Shown in pieces: positions 36,745 to 47,899 of a stretch of 64,000 bases of DNA (its first letter is position 1; each line of letters begins with the position of its first letter). A model generated the notes under the pieces. The model saw only the letters and a program-made list of their open reading frames with translations, had not been told where the DNA came from and did not search any database. The stretch is from assembly GCA_014904985.1 (NCBI GenBank), contig MU128927.1, forward strand, positions 147,107-211,106, read 5' to 3'. The translations under genes were made by a program, and so were the position numbers. Source of the stretch: Hydnum rufescens UP504 (Eukaryota; Basidiomycota; Agaricomycetes; Cantharellales; Hydnaceae).

Positions 36745-38373
36745 TCAAGTATGTGCTTGGGCTGGAGTCGTACTCTCCTCGTCTTCGACAAACTTTACCG
36801 TATGCAAAATCTGGGGAGTTCTTGGAGTGGCAGTAGTAGCCAACGTAGGTCTTCCACGGGGAGAAGAGAAAACTGAATAGAACTCGGTGGAAGGAGTTGC
36901 TGCGAGAAACGATTGATCCAACTGGGACTCTAGGTCCTCCATGGCCGGATACGAGTCGGGGGGCGGATTTGATCCGGCGTAAAAGGATTGTTTGGAAGGA
37001 TTGTTGCTATCGATGCTGCTGCTTGGAGTTCCGGTAGCCGCGGGATTTTCGGTTGACAGAGGTACTCTAGGACTAGGGAAATCATGCGTGGTGTGAGGGC
37101 GCGATGACGTTTGAAAGGGACTTGGTCGAGAGTACACGAGATGAGAGTCCAGGTTGGGGTCCCTAATATTTTGTGGAGCTTGAGCGAAGTGAGCTTCAGA
37201 TATCGGGGCTTGGGTGGAATAATTCGCTACTGCTGGAGACGGAGATAAAGGCATGGGAGAAGGTTCGCCAAGCGAGGAGACATGTGCATTCCGAGAGAGA
37301 GTTTGAAGATGCCAACCATCGGATACATTTTCCATTTGGCTTTCAGTGGCAAAGACGGGGTTTGGGACCTTTTGGCGATCGAGTGAGGAGTGAGTGATGA
37401 TAGAGTGCATCCGCGGTTCACTCCCTGCACGTGGGGTATAATGGATAAGACGCCCCTCCACCAAGCTAGGATCATCAAAACTGGGAGAAAACCTCGGCTT
37501 GTCCGCAAAGGTCAAAGCGGGTGGGCCAAGGATAGGTGACATGGGCTGGACTAATCGAGGGATAGTTGATAGAACCCTAGATGGACTTCTCTGGGCCTCC
37601 GCTCTGTTCGTGCGGGGTACTTTAGATACAGTTCGGGAAGGGATAGTGTCTTGCAGTGTGTCTTCGGCCAGCTCGAGATGCTTCCGTTTACGAGCCCTAG
37701 GAGTCTGACTCGCGTTACTGGGCTTTGGCGAAATCGAAGGTCTTTTAATTTTGCGGGGTCTGCCAGGTCCACGCTTCACCACGGGGCCAGTTATGGCAGG
37801 TGGATCGTCTTGGATCATATGCGGTTCCTTAACTTGGGGACGAAAAGGAATAGCAAGGATTGCACTGTCCGTACCAGATCCCCCTGGCTTTACGGCTCGA
37901 GTCTTTCGGGGACTCTTGATGTCGCCGGATTGGAGCGCGAGAAGAGCAAGTTCTGGGGACTGCAAAGTCGAGAAGAAGAAGGCTTCGAGTTTAGGTATGC
38001 GGTCAAAACTCCCGAACCCAGGAATATAATATGGCGAATACAGATTCGCTCTAGGCTTGTGAAGCGAGCTCAAAATAGACGCAGCTCCAAGCCACCGTTG
38101 GTCAGGCACTGTGGATGGCAATTTGGAGTACGAGCCCGCGTTTTCTATGCACTGAAGACCGTGAGTCCGAATAGAAGCCTCAGAGGGGAACGGCTGGAGG
38201 GTATGATATGCTATAAGACATTGTGCTGCCGTTACCACAGGACTGGGGTTCGGAGCAACACGCGAAGACTCTTCGCCGAAGTCAAGCATAAAACTAGGAT
38301 CAGGAGGACCCTCTGGATTACGAGCCATTCGTCTCTTTCGGGGTCGACGAGAGGGTGGATTATTGGCTGCCAT
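36745..38373 (-). CDS. Hypothetical nuclear protein with AT-hook, 542 residues
   Basis: A single open exon from ATG 38373 to the stop at 36745. The N-terminus is basic (SRRPRKRRMARN). It is followed by an ordered-looking stretch with TAAQCLIAYHTLQPFPSEA, SKLPSTVPDQRWLGAASIL, LYSPYYIPGFGSFDRIP and LEAFFFSTLQSPELALLAL. A canonical AT-hook, VKRGPGRPRKIKRP, comes next, with a second basic patch TPRARKRKHLEL. The C-terminal half is disordered and rich in Ser and Pro. The ordered segment looks conserved but I cannot name it. DNA binding in the minor groove is inferred from the AT-hook. Divergence of charge and codon use from the neighbours is not evident. Confidence 0.65.
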   Translation of the reverse strand: MAANNPPSRRPRKRRMARNPEGPPDPSFMLDFGEESSRVAPNPSPVVTAAQCLIAYHTLQPFPSEASIRTHGLQCIENAGSYSKLPSTVPDQRWLGAASILSSLHKPRANLYSPYYIPGFGSFDRIPKLEAFFFSTLQSPELALLALQSGDIKSPRKTRAVKPGGSGTDSAILAIPFRPQVKEPHMIQDDPPAITGPVVKRGPGRPRKIKRPSISPKPSNASQTPRARKRKHLELAEDTLQDTIPSRTVSKVPRTNRAEAQRSPSRVLSTIPRLVQPMSPILGPPALTFADKPRFSPSFDDPSLVEGRLIHYTPRAGSEPRMHSIITHSSLDRQKVPNPVFATESQMENVSDGWHLQTLSRNAHVSSLGEPSPMPLSPSPAVANYSTQAPISEAHFAQAPQNIRDPNLDSHLVYSRPSPFQTSSRPHTTHDFPSPRVPLSTENPAATGTPSSSIDSNNPSKQSFYAGSNPPPDSYPAMEDLESQLDQSFLAATPSTEFYSVFSSPRGRPTLATTATPRTPQILHTVKFVEDEESTTPAQAHT

Positions 38374-39255
38374 TATAGCCTTCCTCTCCCTGTAAGAGCC
38401 ACTCGCTGCCCCAGACTACCCCCCAGTAATGGAGTGAGATGAAAGAGTCCCGCAGGTGCGTTGTTCAGTGACCCAGATAGCTTCAGTCTACAGGTCAACT
38501 GGGTGAGCTTGCGAGTGAGCGTGAAGTGCGACCAACTTGCTTGGTCAGCCACGAGATAATGTATGATAGAAAGAGACGTTGTGTGGACAGCGAGCTCAGG
38601 TCCTCAGGTAGAGGTCCAATTCACAAAGTACCTTTTTGGCAAGACTTTTTCGGTAGGAGTGATCAAAATTACTGTGGTCCCTTTCTTGACGAAGTCTTGG
38701 TTACTGTAATCCGCTGGGCTTTCTTTTCCCACCCACCGTCCGTTTTGAAGGCGTTCAAACAAATACGTGCGAAAGAGATGGGTTCCCTGATCATTTTCTC
38801 TTCTCTCCCACGCTCTGAGCCCCGGAAGGACAGCTCATGATTGACTTTTCCTCTGGTATTAGCACACATAATGCAATTCGATGCAGGAGTTGCTTGGGCG
38901 CTTACTCGCGTCCTCAATACTGAGCATCTGGCAGTTGAAGATCCCATTTGGGTGATCATACACGCTAGAGAATACGTAGTCGAACGAGATACGCCACCCA
39001 CATGCACAGCACAGCTCATTCGATGATGTCAGGGTGCCTCGCCAATCCCGAGGTCGAATCGAAGCGATTCCAAGTCAAGGTCCTCTGCGCAGAGGGATCT
39101 AGCCCGACTTCACAGGGGTTGACAGAAATACTCTAGACCAGCGATTCTCTACAATGTGGACGCCACCATCCAACCAACATATCTCGGGTCTCTTGCTCAT
39201 GGTATGCGTAGGGGGGTTCGTCGGCAGGTCGTGCAAACAAGCCTCGTAGCTCTGA
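38374..39255. other. Intergenic region upstream of the AT-hook gene, 3' of ARPC4
   Basis: The frames at 38526-38840 (+) and 38669-39019 (-) overlap each other and have no recognisable content. The interval includes the AT-hook gene promoter and ARPC4 3' sequence. Confidence 0.4.
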
Positions 39256-40265
39256 TTAAGGTACAAACTTGTAAACATCGACACCATCACAGTATACATA
39301 TATCGTGTCCGAAAGCAAGGATGCAACCTCTCAGCCAAACTGATGGTCAAAAAAGGGGAGGTAAGCATGCTTGAACCATCCAAGTAACGCATGCAAGGAG
39401 ACACACTTGAATAAGATACGATTCGGCGACAATTCTAGCCCGAGAATTTAGACTGAGTTTCATCTCGCTGATTTCTTTGTCAACTTCCTCCATGAACCTA
39501 CCGTGACATCAATAAACGGCCGGATGGAAGGCTGGGAGAATACGAACTGGATGATAAAGTCCACAAGCTTATGCTTAAGCATGCTTTCGGAATGGAAATT
39601 GGTGATGAGGAATGATATATCGTATCCCTGACCAAATAGACCTGTTAAGAATGCATGGGGTCCATTGTAATCGATGGGACACCCACAGGAACAGGTTTCC
39701 GCCGGAGAATGATAAAGCTCTCCGCACGCATAGTCATGAATCTCGTGAACTTGTGACAGAGAATTTTCTCGATCTCATCAGCCTGCTTGATGCTGATGCT
39801 CAAACGAATCGAGTTGACAGAAGGCTCTATCAACACCCGTTCGTTTTCGTTGCGAGATATCACCAGCGGTGTTAGCAATACTTCGCGAGATGCTCTGAAT
39901 ATAACCATCAGACGCCGTGAAATGCGAGTAGATGTAGGTAAGGGGCCTGCCTCGCTTCTACCTCGGGTTTATTGTGTCTCTCGACAACCTGATGAGAGCG
40001 ATTAGTTCAATGATCAAAAGATACTTGAGTGGTATGGCTTTTACTTGAGATGCAAAGTTCTCGAGGGTCATTGCCGCAGTTAGAGTCGACCTAACAGCGG
40101 CGAGATATGGTCGTAGAGCATTCGACTGCAATTTCGTTCAGAGTATGCTTGAGAGACGCGAGATTGTGAACTTGCCATTGCCAAAGATTGTACAACCAGG
40201 GGCGCTTGATCACGTAATCTTAGTTCTTCGGTGACTTCCACACCGCGGTCAACTCTCACTTTCAT
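39256..40265 (-). CDS. ARPC4: Arp2/3 complex subunit 4 (ARPC4, p20)
   Basis: A core subunit of the actin-branching Arp2/3 complex. ATG 40265 gives a two-codon first exon (MK), and splicing continues [27 protein letters not shown], then [12 protein letters not shown]. The central exon (about 39900-39690) reads [60 protein letters not shown] and LRRKPVP. Further exons give [28 protein letters not shown] and [31 protein letters not shown] last tiny exon FVP-stop (TAA at 39258-39256) is the best fit but less certain. The sequence is nearly collinear with ARPC4 of other eukaryotes. The start codon is 69 bases from the divergent SKI3 first exon. Confidence 0.9.
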
Positions 40266-40334
40266 CTTGCAGCGTCCTCAATTGGACTGGGATTCCGGCT
40301 CCCTATTGCTTAGCTTGTCTGACTTGCCATTTCC
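40266..40334. promoter_or_regulatory. 69-base bidirectional start region between ARPC4 and the SKI3 first exon
   Basis: The two ATGs point away from each other across 69 bases. The same compact divergent arrangement is seen at PEX14-like/APC8 and at U2AF1, which suggests that this is the native SKI3 promoter position. Confidence 0.5.
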
Positions 40335-40456
40335 ATGGTCAATTTTGTCAAGTCAAAGCTCAAGGCCGCGCGCGATTTTATAAAAACGGGTGACTTCTCC
40401 GCAGCGTACGCAGCTTCCCAAGAGGTTCTCTCTTACGACTCGAATAATTGTAATGC
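40335..40456 (+). pseudogene. SKI3: Stranded first exon of SKI3
   Basis: It encodes MVNFVKSKLKAARDFIKTGD, FSAAYAASQEVLSYDSNN and CNA, which matches the N-terminal TPR of SKI3 (the family pattern begins with FVKxKLKAAR and ends with an N-Y/C-N-A turn). The reading frame is intact, has a good ATG, and ends at a consensus donor, gtatgc at 40457, in the phase expected after NCNA. No SKI3 exon 2 follows; instead the sequence runs into a tyrosine-recombinase element. The body of SKI3 lies at 60647-64000 on the opposite strand. It could be a displaced genuine exon or a duplicated fragment. Confidence 0.75.
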
Positions 40457-40519
40457 GTATGCGGGAAATATTGTTGTTATTATTTATTTATTTAAGCAGG
40501 AGTTGCGTTGGTTGGGGAT

Positions 40520-41177
40520 GCTTGCTGTACCCTTTTAGGTTGCACTAAGCGTCGGGGGCTCGCTGTCCGTCGTAAGTGTGCTGTATCTTTGGACGACTTG
40601 CACAAGCTTCTCCGTGCCTATTCTTCCTCGTGCTCTCGTGATGACATGCTTTCCCTTGCCCTCATATTCACTGCCTTTTTCGCTCTGCTGCAGCTCGGGG
40701 AGGTTGTCACACCTGACTCTTTCCCTCTTCGCAAGTCCCACAAGATGATTGGGCGACATCTTCTCTCCTGATTCTTTCTTGTTTGTTCTCCCTTTTCACA
40801 AAGCCGACCGCCTTTTTGAAGGGAGTCAGATTTTTGTCCCAGCCCGTGCCGATGCCCTTGACCCTCTGCGTCTCTTGCGCTCCTACCTTTTGTCTCGTGA
40901 TTCACTCCATTGTTTTCACCCATTACTCCGGGTCTGCGAGGATGGCTCCATTCCCGCGCGCTTGTGGTACATTTCCCACTTGCCCCAACACTTTCTCTCC
41001 GGCCACTCTCTTCGTTCTGGTGGCAGTACTGCCTATGCTTTGGCGGGTTTGTTAAATGATCGCATTCAAGCCTTGGGTCATTGGTCTTCTGATGCCTTCA
41101 AGATTTACATTCGCAAACATCCTCTCCTCTATGCCTTGATTTGGGGTGGCCATTCCGTTGCGGCTTTGGTCCATTGA
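40520..41177 (+). pseudogene. Tyrosine recombinase (YR/Crypton-like) with one frameshift
   Basis: The plus-strand frame LHKLLRAYSSSCSRDDMLS, FFALLQLGEVVTPDSFPL gives the N-terminal part of the catalytic domain, with an arginine or histidine patch lost. A frame change near 40750-40770 is needed to continue into SFLFVLPFHKADRLFEGSQI, ISHLPQHFLSGHSLRSGGST (H-x-x-R box), IQALGHWSSDAFKIYIRKHP (H/W box and catalytic Tyr) and a stop at 41175. The DNA-binding N-terminal region is absent. The H-x-x-R, GHW and Tyr residues are kept, unlike in the copy at the left edge, so this copy is younger. It begins within about 65 bases of the SKI3 exon-1 donor, i.e. in what would be SKI3 intron 1. Confidence 0.75.
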
Positions 41178-42989
41178 TTTTTTCAACACCACCTTCCCAC
41201 CCCTCCTATCCATCTTTTTCTACAGACCCCATTACTGGTCCATCACTGCAAAATTTGAGGCCCTCTTTCCGGGGTCGTCGTCTTGCTACATATCGGCCCA
41301 TCGGAGGCGCTTAACCGATTAGTTCTGGATCGACTCTATCCTTCCTTACTGGACGCCCACGTACGAAAACCACATCCTAGGCCTATCGACGCCGACGGAC
41401 GTTTATTGAAATGAGAGCGCGGAAACAGAAGACTTCATGAATGTTGGTCAATCTCCTCACTAATCTTGATGCTGAAAGATGCAAGGGGTCGCCCTCCGTA
41501 TGGTAACTTCTTCCTCCCTTATGCCATCGAAGGCAATCATCTGACTATGGGGCGTCTTCCTGGGATACGACCATTGGCACTTCGGTTATCATTTCCCGCA
41601 GAACGATTAGTGCGCGTCGTAGACGCGGAAAACGGCCCGTCCTTTGGTAGATTAATTATTCGCCTCTGACCTTGTCTTTTGCTATCACGAAGAGATGAGA
41701 ATGGTATCTGTGTTGCGTCCCATATCCCAAACACCCGGGCAGTGGATCCGCTGAGTGCACTGGTCAAACGTTCGGTTTTGGAACTGGCTTTCATCACTTC
41801 TCCAGCTCATTTCCTGGCGTTGACAAAGAGCCATAGATGGGACATTTGGAAGCCCTAAACACGAGTCTACCAAACCTTCCAACTACAGAATATTCATTTC
41901 GTCCCTCCTTATCTCATGATTCTCCAAAAGACCCCACAGGTGCTGACCATCGCCTCATTTCCCAGCCCAAATGTACGTACACTGTCAAGGATCTAGGTCA
42001 TTATCCAGGTGAAATGGCACCGCGGGCGAAGGCCTTAAAGCTGGGGCCAAACGCGGCGAGGCCTATCGTTGTACGGCGAGCACTATTGTGAATGGGCCGC
42101 ACTCCTATCAACCACGAAGTCCGTGGGTGTAATTCTTGTCGTATGAAATCGTCAAACTCGAGAGGGAAGCTGAACCCTCACCGCGAACCACCCTACGGCG
42201 GCCACAGATCGGTCGGACCAGATTATGCCCAGGAACGCGCGAGATCTCGAATCCCTAGATCATACGAAGCGTAGCATGTGGGATTCGGTGGAACTGTTGT
42301 TCCTGAGTTCAATTCTTAGACTGCGATAATTGTCATTCGCTAATCCTTCAAATTGTGCCGCAGGTTACGATTCCTACGCGATATGGTAAGGTCGCACGGT
42401 ACGGTCACCAACGAGGCGACCGATACTGATCTTGAGCCGAGTGGTGGGTGGGGACAAGCTGACGAGATAGAACGAGAGGCTTGGGGACTTTTTTCGGTAG
42501 ATACGGTGGGCGTATCCTCCATTTCTTCATAAGTGGATCCCCCATCGATCTCCCGCATTTTATCAAAATCGAATCCTAAGTCACTGGCCTCAGAGCACCT
42601 GGATAGGCCGCACGTCCGATTTTCGTTGAACTGTAGCCTATATAGGAGGTTGATTGTTTCTTAACGACACGATAGGATGTACAATAGTATATCTTGAGAC
42701 GAAAGAATGACTTTGTGACCCTCACAAATTATTACTTTGCCCACCGCGTCTCCTATACGAAGGCTCGCCGATCTGCGATCATCTTCCACACCAGAGGTTC
42801 GGTGGACGCAATGGGATATGCTGGGGCAGTGGTACACACAATAGTGTCCTCTGCCCCTACTCTATTTGTGTTTCGCAGAAGCAAAACTGGTGGACGGCTG
42901 ATGGATCACAGATGCAGTCATTAGCAACGCGACGCCAAGACCAATGGTCTTCCTAGAGAATGGAGCAAAGTTGACTTACTCCTAGGGAC

Positions 42990-43300
42990 CCACCCGACTG
43001 CAGATACAGGCGCTCATGCCGCATCAAGTTTGTCCTGAACGAGAAGCCCCTCCCGCATCGCTCACAAACATACGCTGGAAAATCAACAGGAAGAGAACAT
43101 CTTGGGTGAGTGGACATTCCATCGAGTAAGCGAGTCGCATGCATACGCACGTTTCGCACCCGTGTGTGTATTGATGTGCTGTTCTAGAGCACTCGGCCGC
43201 TGAAAGGCCATGGGACAGAGGTCGCACTGGTAACGCCTGGGTACGTCCTTCCTTTTCTCCCCCTTCTTTCGTGGCGGTGGTGGTGGTGGTGGTGTCCATT
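42990..43300 (-). pseudogene. C2H2 zinc-finger gene exons, copy A
   Basis: On the minus strand, finger 1 reads YQCDLCPMAFQRPSALEQHI with NTHTGAKR (C-x2-C-x12-H-x3-H plus linker). After an intron, finger 2 reads YVCERCGRGFSFRTNLMRHE. A consensus donor gtaagt follows finger 2. Upstream of finger 1 the frame passes through a Pro-rich tract. A one-base insertion relative to copy B (gagaaaagg versus gagaaggg) puts the conserved upstream VAMDTTTTTTA-type segment out of frame with the fingers. This is probably a decayed regulator; no complete gene can be assembled. Confidence 0.6.
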
Positions 43301-43349
43301 GCAACACGAACTCCGGAACAGGCAACGGGGGTCCCTCGACGTATAATGT

Positions 43350-43535
43350 TTGTGGGGACAGAGGCAAAGGGGGCAAAGGAACCAGAGGAGGCAGAAGAGG
43401 CGGGGTGGCAGAGGAAGCGGAGGAGGAGAGGAGGCAAAGGAGGCAGGGGAAGCAGAGGGGGCAAAGGAAGTAGGGGAGGCAACTGGAGCAGAGGAGGCGA
43501 AGGTGACGAAGGCGGTGAAGGTGCGCGAAGGGCCC
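43350..43535. repeat. Polypurine minisatellite-like tract
   Basis: On the plus strand about 180 bases are almost pure A/G with scattered C. They are built of imperfect repeats of words such as gaggcaaagg, ggaggcagag and ggggaggca with a period near 9-15 bases. The complement would encode alternating Pro/Leu/Ser-rich or Ala/Ser/Pro-rich sequence. The tract is absent from unit B at the equivalent place (left of the first C2H2 exon on the minus strand), so it expanded in unit A only. Confidence 0.75.
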
Positions 43536-44049
43536 CATCTTTCCGAACGGGATCCCACCAGTGCATTTTTTTGCTGAGACACTCGAACCCCTCTCTTCCT
43601 CTTATAGCCCTGGGGGCGCCTGGGCCCATGCTATTCTATATCTGTGATTTACAACCGATCCTTGGATCTTCCCAACAAAGGCCATTGTGGGCGACTTATT
43701 GCCTTTATTCAATTATTCAACAACCAAGGCATGTACACGGCGTGGTAGATACATGCCAATCCTCGCACTTTTTCATCTTTGTTATCAGGGGGGCTGGAGG
43801 TAATTACCTGAATTTCGGGAGTCCCTATCTAAATGTGGCGATCCCATCTCCGATCCAAGGTCCAAAGGGTTCTGTTCTGGGGCCGAGAATGGTGATGGAG
43901 GCAAACAGAGACTAGCCACATCGAGAGTCGAACAGGGTTTGATAAAAGTATCAACGCAAGCCTTTCACCACACTCTCCGTGTGGGCTGTTACCATCCGCT
44001 CGATATTAATTAATATCTATCGGGCCACCTGGGGGGACACTGCAGATCG

Positions 44050-47000
44050 ATTTCAATCGTGGTATTGACGACCCTTTCACGTTGAATCGGGCGGAAACGC
44101 CGAGTGGCTCCTTGAGAACTGGGCGAGGCCGCAGAGTTGCATGCAAAAACTTTGAGCGGCTTAGTTCTCTCGACGAGTTTAAAGGCGGGAAACGGTGATG
44201 ACATTGCAATTTCTGACCCACCCGAGGGAAAGGTACGACCAGGCAGCTGAGATCTAGAACTAACCATGGTCACGGGGACTGCAACAGTTTGTGACACCTA
44301 CCAACGCCTCACAGTACTACAGCGACCGAACCACTGCATGGCTTGGACCTCTGGAGGTTAGACTCAAATAATTCTCGGCGGTTTCTTTAACAGAATGAAT
44401 GACATTGACAACCTGCTAGGGGGAGAATGGTGAGTATTTCGTTCCATTTTGTAGGGTGGCTCCACGCGAGTCCTGGATCCAAAAAGTAGAGACTGAAGCG
44501 CGCGTAGACGTAGTTTCTGTGTTAGTATCTTCCTTTTCAACTTTTCAATCCATCGGACTCCCGGGATTCTAGGTCTTTGGCAGCATTCGTGGCTGCGGCT
44601 GGCGTCCTGCCCACGTCGATTGTCCTCCATACAGACGGCCTAGGAGACACATATCAAGGGCCTCATGCGCTTTTAAACCTTATTGGGTTTGGACGTACCG
44701 GACCCACACCAGAGTTCAAATTCGCCCCTTTCAGCGTAGTCCTGTCTTGATGGATAGAAATATCTCGGAATTGTTCCCCTGTTTGGAGAAGGTGCGATAA
44801 CTAGGGGGAGGACGCTGAATTTGGGATCATCTCATCAGGATCTCGTAAGATAGACCCACGCGTCAATTCTCTACATGCCCGTCAGTCTCTAATTTTGGTA
44901 CATCGCGCGTGGGCCCTTCCTACGAAATGGACGGGATACTCACCAGTCCCCTTGCCAGCAGGTTAACCCCGCCAACCCAATAAAGAAACCGCCGAGAAAG
45001 CTGCGTCCTCAGGAAAGAAATAGGAAATAGAGTATTCGCAGTCCGGCTCGCGAGGATATAGACGTAAGGGTACCTCGATAGTCAAACCTACCTCATCAGA
45101 AAAAACAAAGGATGGGAAGAGACTTTGACTTCGGATACACACGCCATGCACTCATGCATGAGTATTGATCTCAATGCATCTATAGCAGTCTATCCCGAGG
45201 CAGGCGAAGAATACAGCGAGCGAACAAGCGAGACCCCAGGTTGATACTTTGCCGAAGTACGATGAGCAAGATTCAAGGACACGCAAAATAAGTGTTACGC
45301 GTGATAGTAAGTTGAGAGAATCGTTAGGCGACTGCCTGAGCTATGGCAACAAAACCCATTTCATCATAACGTGGATGAGTGGTCGTCCTAGATCATCCCA
45401 ACATACGTATATACCGCCGTTGAGAAGAAAGGTTGAGCGGTCGAGAAAGACCGTGGTTACGTAAAAGTTGTTTTTCACAGTCACCACGCCACATCATTCC
45501 TTACTGGTGTACTGTAACAGGACGGGAACCGTTCTCTTGGTACCGCTCTATCGACGTGGATGGATGTGCCCACATTATAACGAGAATCGGGAAACGGGAA
45601 ACTTTATGAATGTTACTGCGTCTCCTTGATGATCTTGACGCCAGAGGACTTGCCCTCTTTCGTACTGCTTCCTCCCCCGTGCCATTGAGGACAACCATCT
45701 TATTTAGAGGCATTCTCCGACTATGCGGCCATCGGAACTTCTGTTATTAACTCACGTAGGACGAATGGTGCACGTCGTGCGGGAAATGGCCAGTCGTTTT
45801 TATGATTCATGTCTGGCTCCGTATTTTGATTTGTCGCAACGAGACTAGCAGAGTGTCGATGTCATCCTTATAATCTGAACACTCGGGACACCGGGTCCGC
45901 TGAGCGCACAGGTCAAGTGTTCGGTTCCGCAACTGGCTTTTGTTGCTGCTTCAGTTCGTTCCCTGAGCTGATGGAGTACTGGAGGACTGAAGAAGCCGTA
46001 TCCCTAAGCGCCGGTGTACCAATTCTTCTCAGAAAGAATATTCATCGCGCCGGCCTGTATGCTCATGATTCTCCAAAAACCAACTAGTCCTGACTATCAT
46101 CCTATTTCCCACCCCAGATGTATGTACAAGTAACCAATTGGGCGAAGTAATCTCGCGGGTGGAGACCTTAAACCTGGCGCCAAACGCGGTAGGGTTGATC
46201 GTTCCGTTACTCATCCTCCGGTCAATTACGATAACTATGTTTAATTCTTGACGTGAAATCGTCAGATTCGAGCGGGAAGCTGAACCACCATCAGGTACGT
46301 CGGACATCGACTTCCTCCCAGATTTCCAGATTTCGCGAACCACCTTGCGGCGACCACAGATCGGGACGTATCCTTGGAAGAAGCGACTTGGGCGAGATAC
46401 CCGTAATAACGACTGGAGACCCGCAGATGGGCCTATCTATACCGGCCTCGTGTTCACCGCTTCTCGACATAGAAGCGGGCAAGATCTCGAATCTTTGCAC
46501 CATGCGAAGAGTGGCCTGACGTACGTGGATCTCTTCCATCGATCTTATCAAAATCAATCCCAATTTGCTGGCCTCAGAGCACCCGGATCGGGAGGACGTT
46601 CGATTTTGGTTGAAGGGGCATCCAGCCCACATACTTCCTTATAGTAACGTCGTGATTGGATGTGCATAGTAACCTTGAGATGAAAGAAAAGGATAGAGCT
46701 TGAGTGATCCTCACAAGTTGTCACTTCGCCACCAGTCCTCTATACAAAGGCTCGCCGATCTACGATCATCTTCCGCACCAGAGGTTCGGTGGGCACAATG
46801 CGATTGTGCTGGGGCAGCGGCGTACACGTAATGGTGTCCCCTGCCCCTCGTCTATTTGTGCTTCGCTAAAGCAAAACTAGTGGATCGCAGATGCAGTCAT
46901 TATATGGACCAACAGCTTTCTTAGAGAATGAAACTCACTCCTGGGGACCCCATCCGACTGCAGATACAGGCGTCCGTGCCGATCCAGGTTTGTCTTGAAC

Positions 47001-47880
47001 AAGAACTCCCTCCCGCAGCATTCACAAACATATGCTGGAGAAGAGGTCATCTTGGGTGAGTCGCGCATTCAATCAAATAACGAAGCAAATACGCACGTTT
47101 CGCACCGGTATGCTTTTTGATGTGCTGTTCTAGAGCTCTCGGCTGTTGGAAGGCCATGGGACAAAGACTGCATTTATAGGGCTTGGGTACGTCCTTCCCT
47201 TCTCCCCCTTCTTCGGCTGTGGTGGTGGTGGCGTCCATTGCAACACAAATACCGGGGGGCACATTGCAGATCATAACAACTAAGGCCGACTGCGCGGTAG
47301 AGCCCGCTACCAGCTCGTCGTTTGCATTCTTTTTGTTGCAGAGAAACACATGTAGATCTATTTGGGTAAGTAACGAGAAAGAAATAAACTACTTCTTCCC
47401 TTCATCTCTGTTTGGTAGCAATGTCAGTATGTCTCCCAAATAAGGAATCCGTCTGCTTACCACCGACCGAAGGCCTTCCCATTTTATCGCCATTATCTAA
47501 TCTCGTGGATTCTCTGGCGCAGGAGTCGAATTCCTCTTTATCGATGAGAAGCCTTTAGGAGTTCGGAAAACAGGGATTGAGGCGGGGGTGCTGTTTTTGT
47601 CGAGGATTCTTCATCCAGTTGAGCGGACTATAAATGGTTTGTTTTTCGGCGGGGCTGATGTTGAATTTTTCAGTGTTTGTTCTGTGGCGTGCTACAGGGA
47701 ACAAGGGAATCATATAACAAAGAGGTCGGAAAACGGAAACACGCAGCAAGTCTGAAACAAAAGACAAGGGAGGAGGATACCGAAGAGATGACGGAAAAGC
47801 GCAGGGTCCTGGAACGACGTACACTTTCCTCAGAGGTCCCGTCTATTTTATAGTAAGCGTGAATCTGGGCCGCCAAGACC
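44050..47880. repeat. Degenerate repeat unit B, most complete copy (about 3.8 kb)
   Basis: Unit B starts with block X (44050-44640, containing tggctccttgagaactggg and agggggagaatggtgagt). It continues through 44650-46530 in parallel with unit C and through 45480-47350 in parallel with unit A. It is followed by a second, partial block X at 47900-48105, as in a tandem array. Most frames are broken. The only coding signals are the C2H2 exons. Identity to C in block X is about 90 percent, higher than to A, so B and C share a more recent common source. Confidence 0.7.
46935..47255 (-). pseudogene. C2H2 zinc-finger gene exons, copy B
   Basis: The minus strand reads VAMDATTTTAEEGGEGKDVP, finger 1 YKCSLCPMAFQQPRALEQHI with KKHTGAKR, an intron of about 60 bases, and finger 2 YVCECCGREFLFKTNLDRHG, then a donor gtgagt. 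Here the upstream segment is in frame with the fingers. A possible first exon lies in the following block X (47900-48060, MSSPCPAFRLVERTKPLN). No third coding exon was found, and the copy is probably non-functional. Confidence 0.6.
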
Positions 47881-47899
47881 TGCTACAAGGTAGCGGGGA

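Larger units (their letters stand above)
41330..44030. repeat. Degenerate repeat unit A (5'-truncated), C2H2-gene locus
   Basis: Unit A is collinear with unit B (44050-47880) and, for its first half, with unit C (50064-53515). Shared landmarks include the GRRP...AIEGNHL-like segment (41466-41670), sequence at 42160-42330 containing ttcctgagttcaattctta, the aaaggctcgccgatctgcgatcatcttcc-type block at 42760 and the C2H2 exons at 42990-43300. Divergence from B is high, about 20-30 percent by eye with many indels. The leftmost part of the unit, including block X, is missing and is replaced by the recombinase. Confidence 0.65.

Noticed and set aside
3000..41000. Possibility that the housekeeping block is a metabolic or secondary-metabolite cluster
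   Set aside because: Apart from one permease there are no biosynthetic enzymes; functions are unrelated core processes.
42296..42330. Hairpin ctgag-ttcaatt-cttag (also at 53490-53512) resembling a tRNA T-arm
   Set aside because: No matching acceptor, D or anticodon arms in either copy on either strand; it is just a conserved small palindrome in the repeat unit.
43271..43915. 214-codon plus-strand Gly/Arg/Lys-rich frame resembling an RGG or collagen-like protein
   Set aside because: It is the reading of the polypurine repeat opposite the C2H2 gene; the frame is open only because the repeat lacks T.
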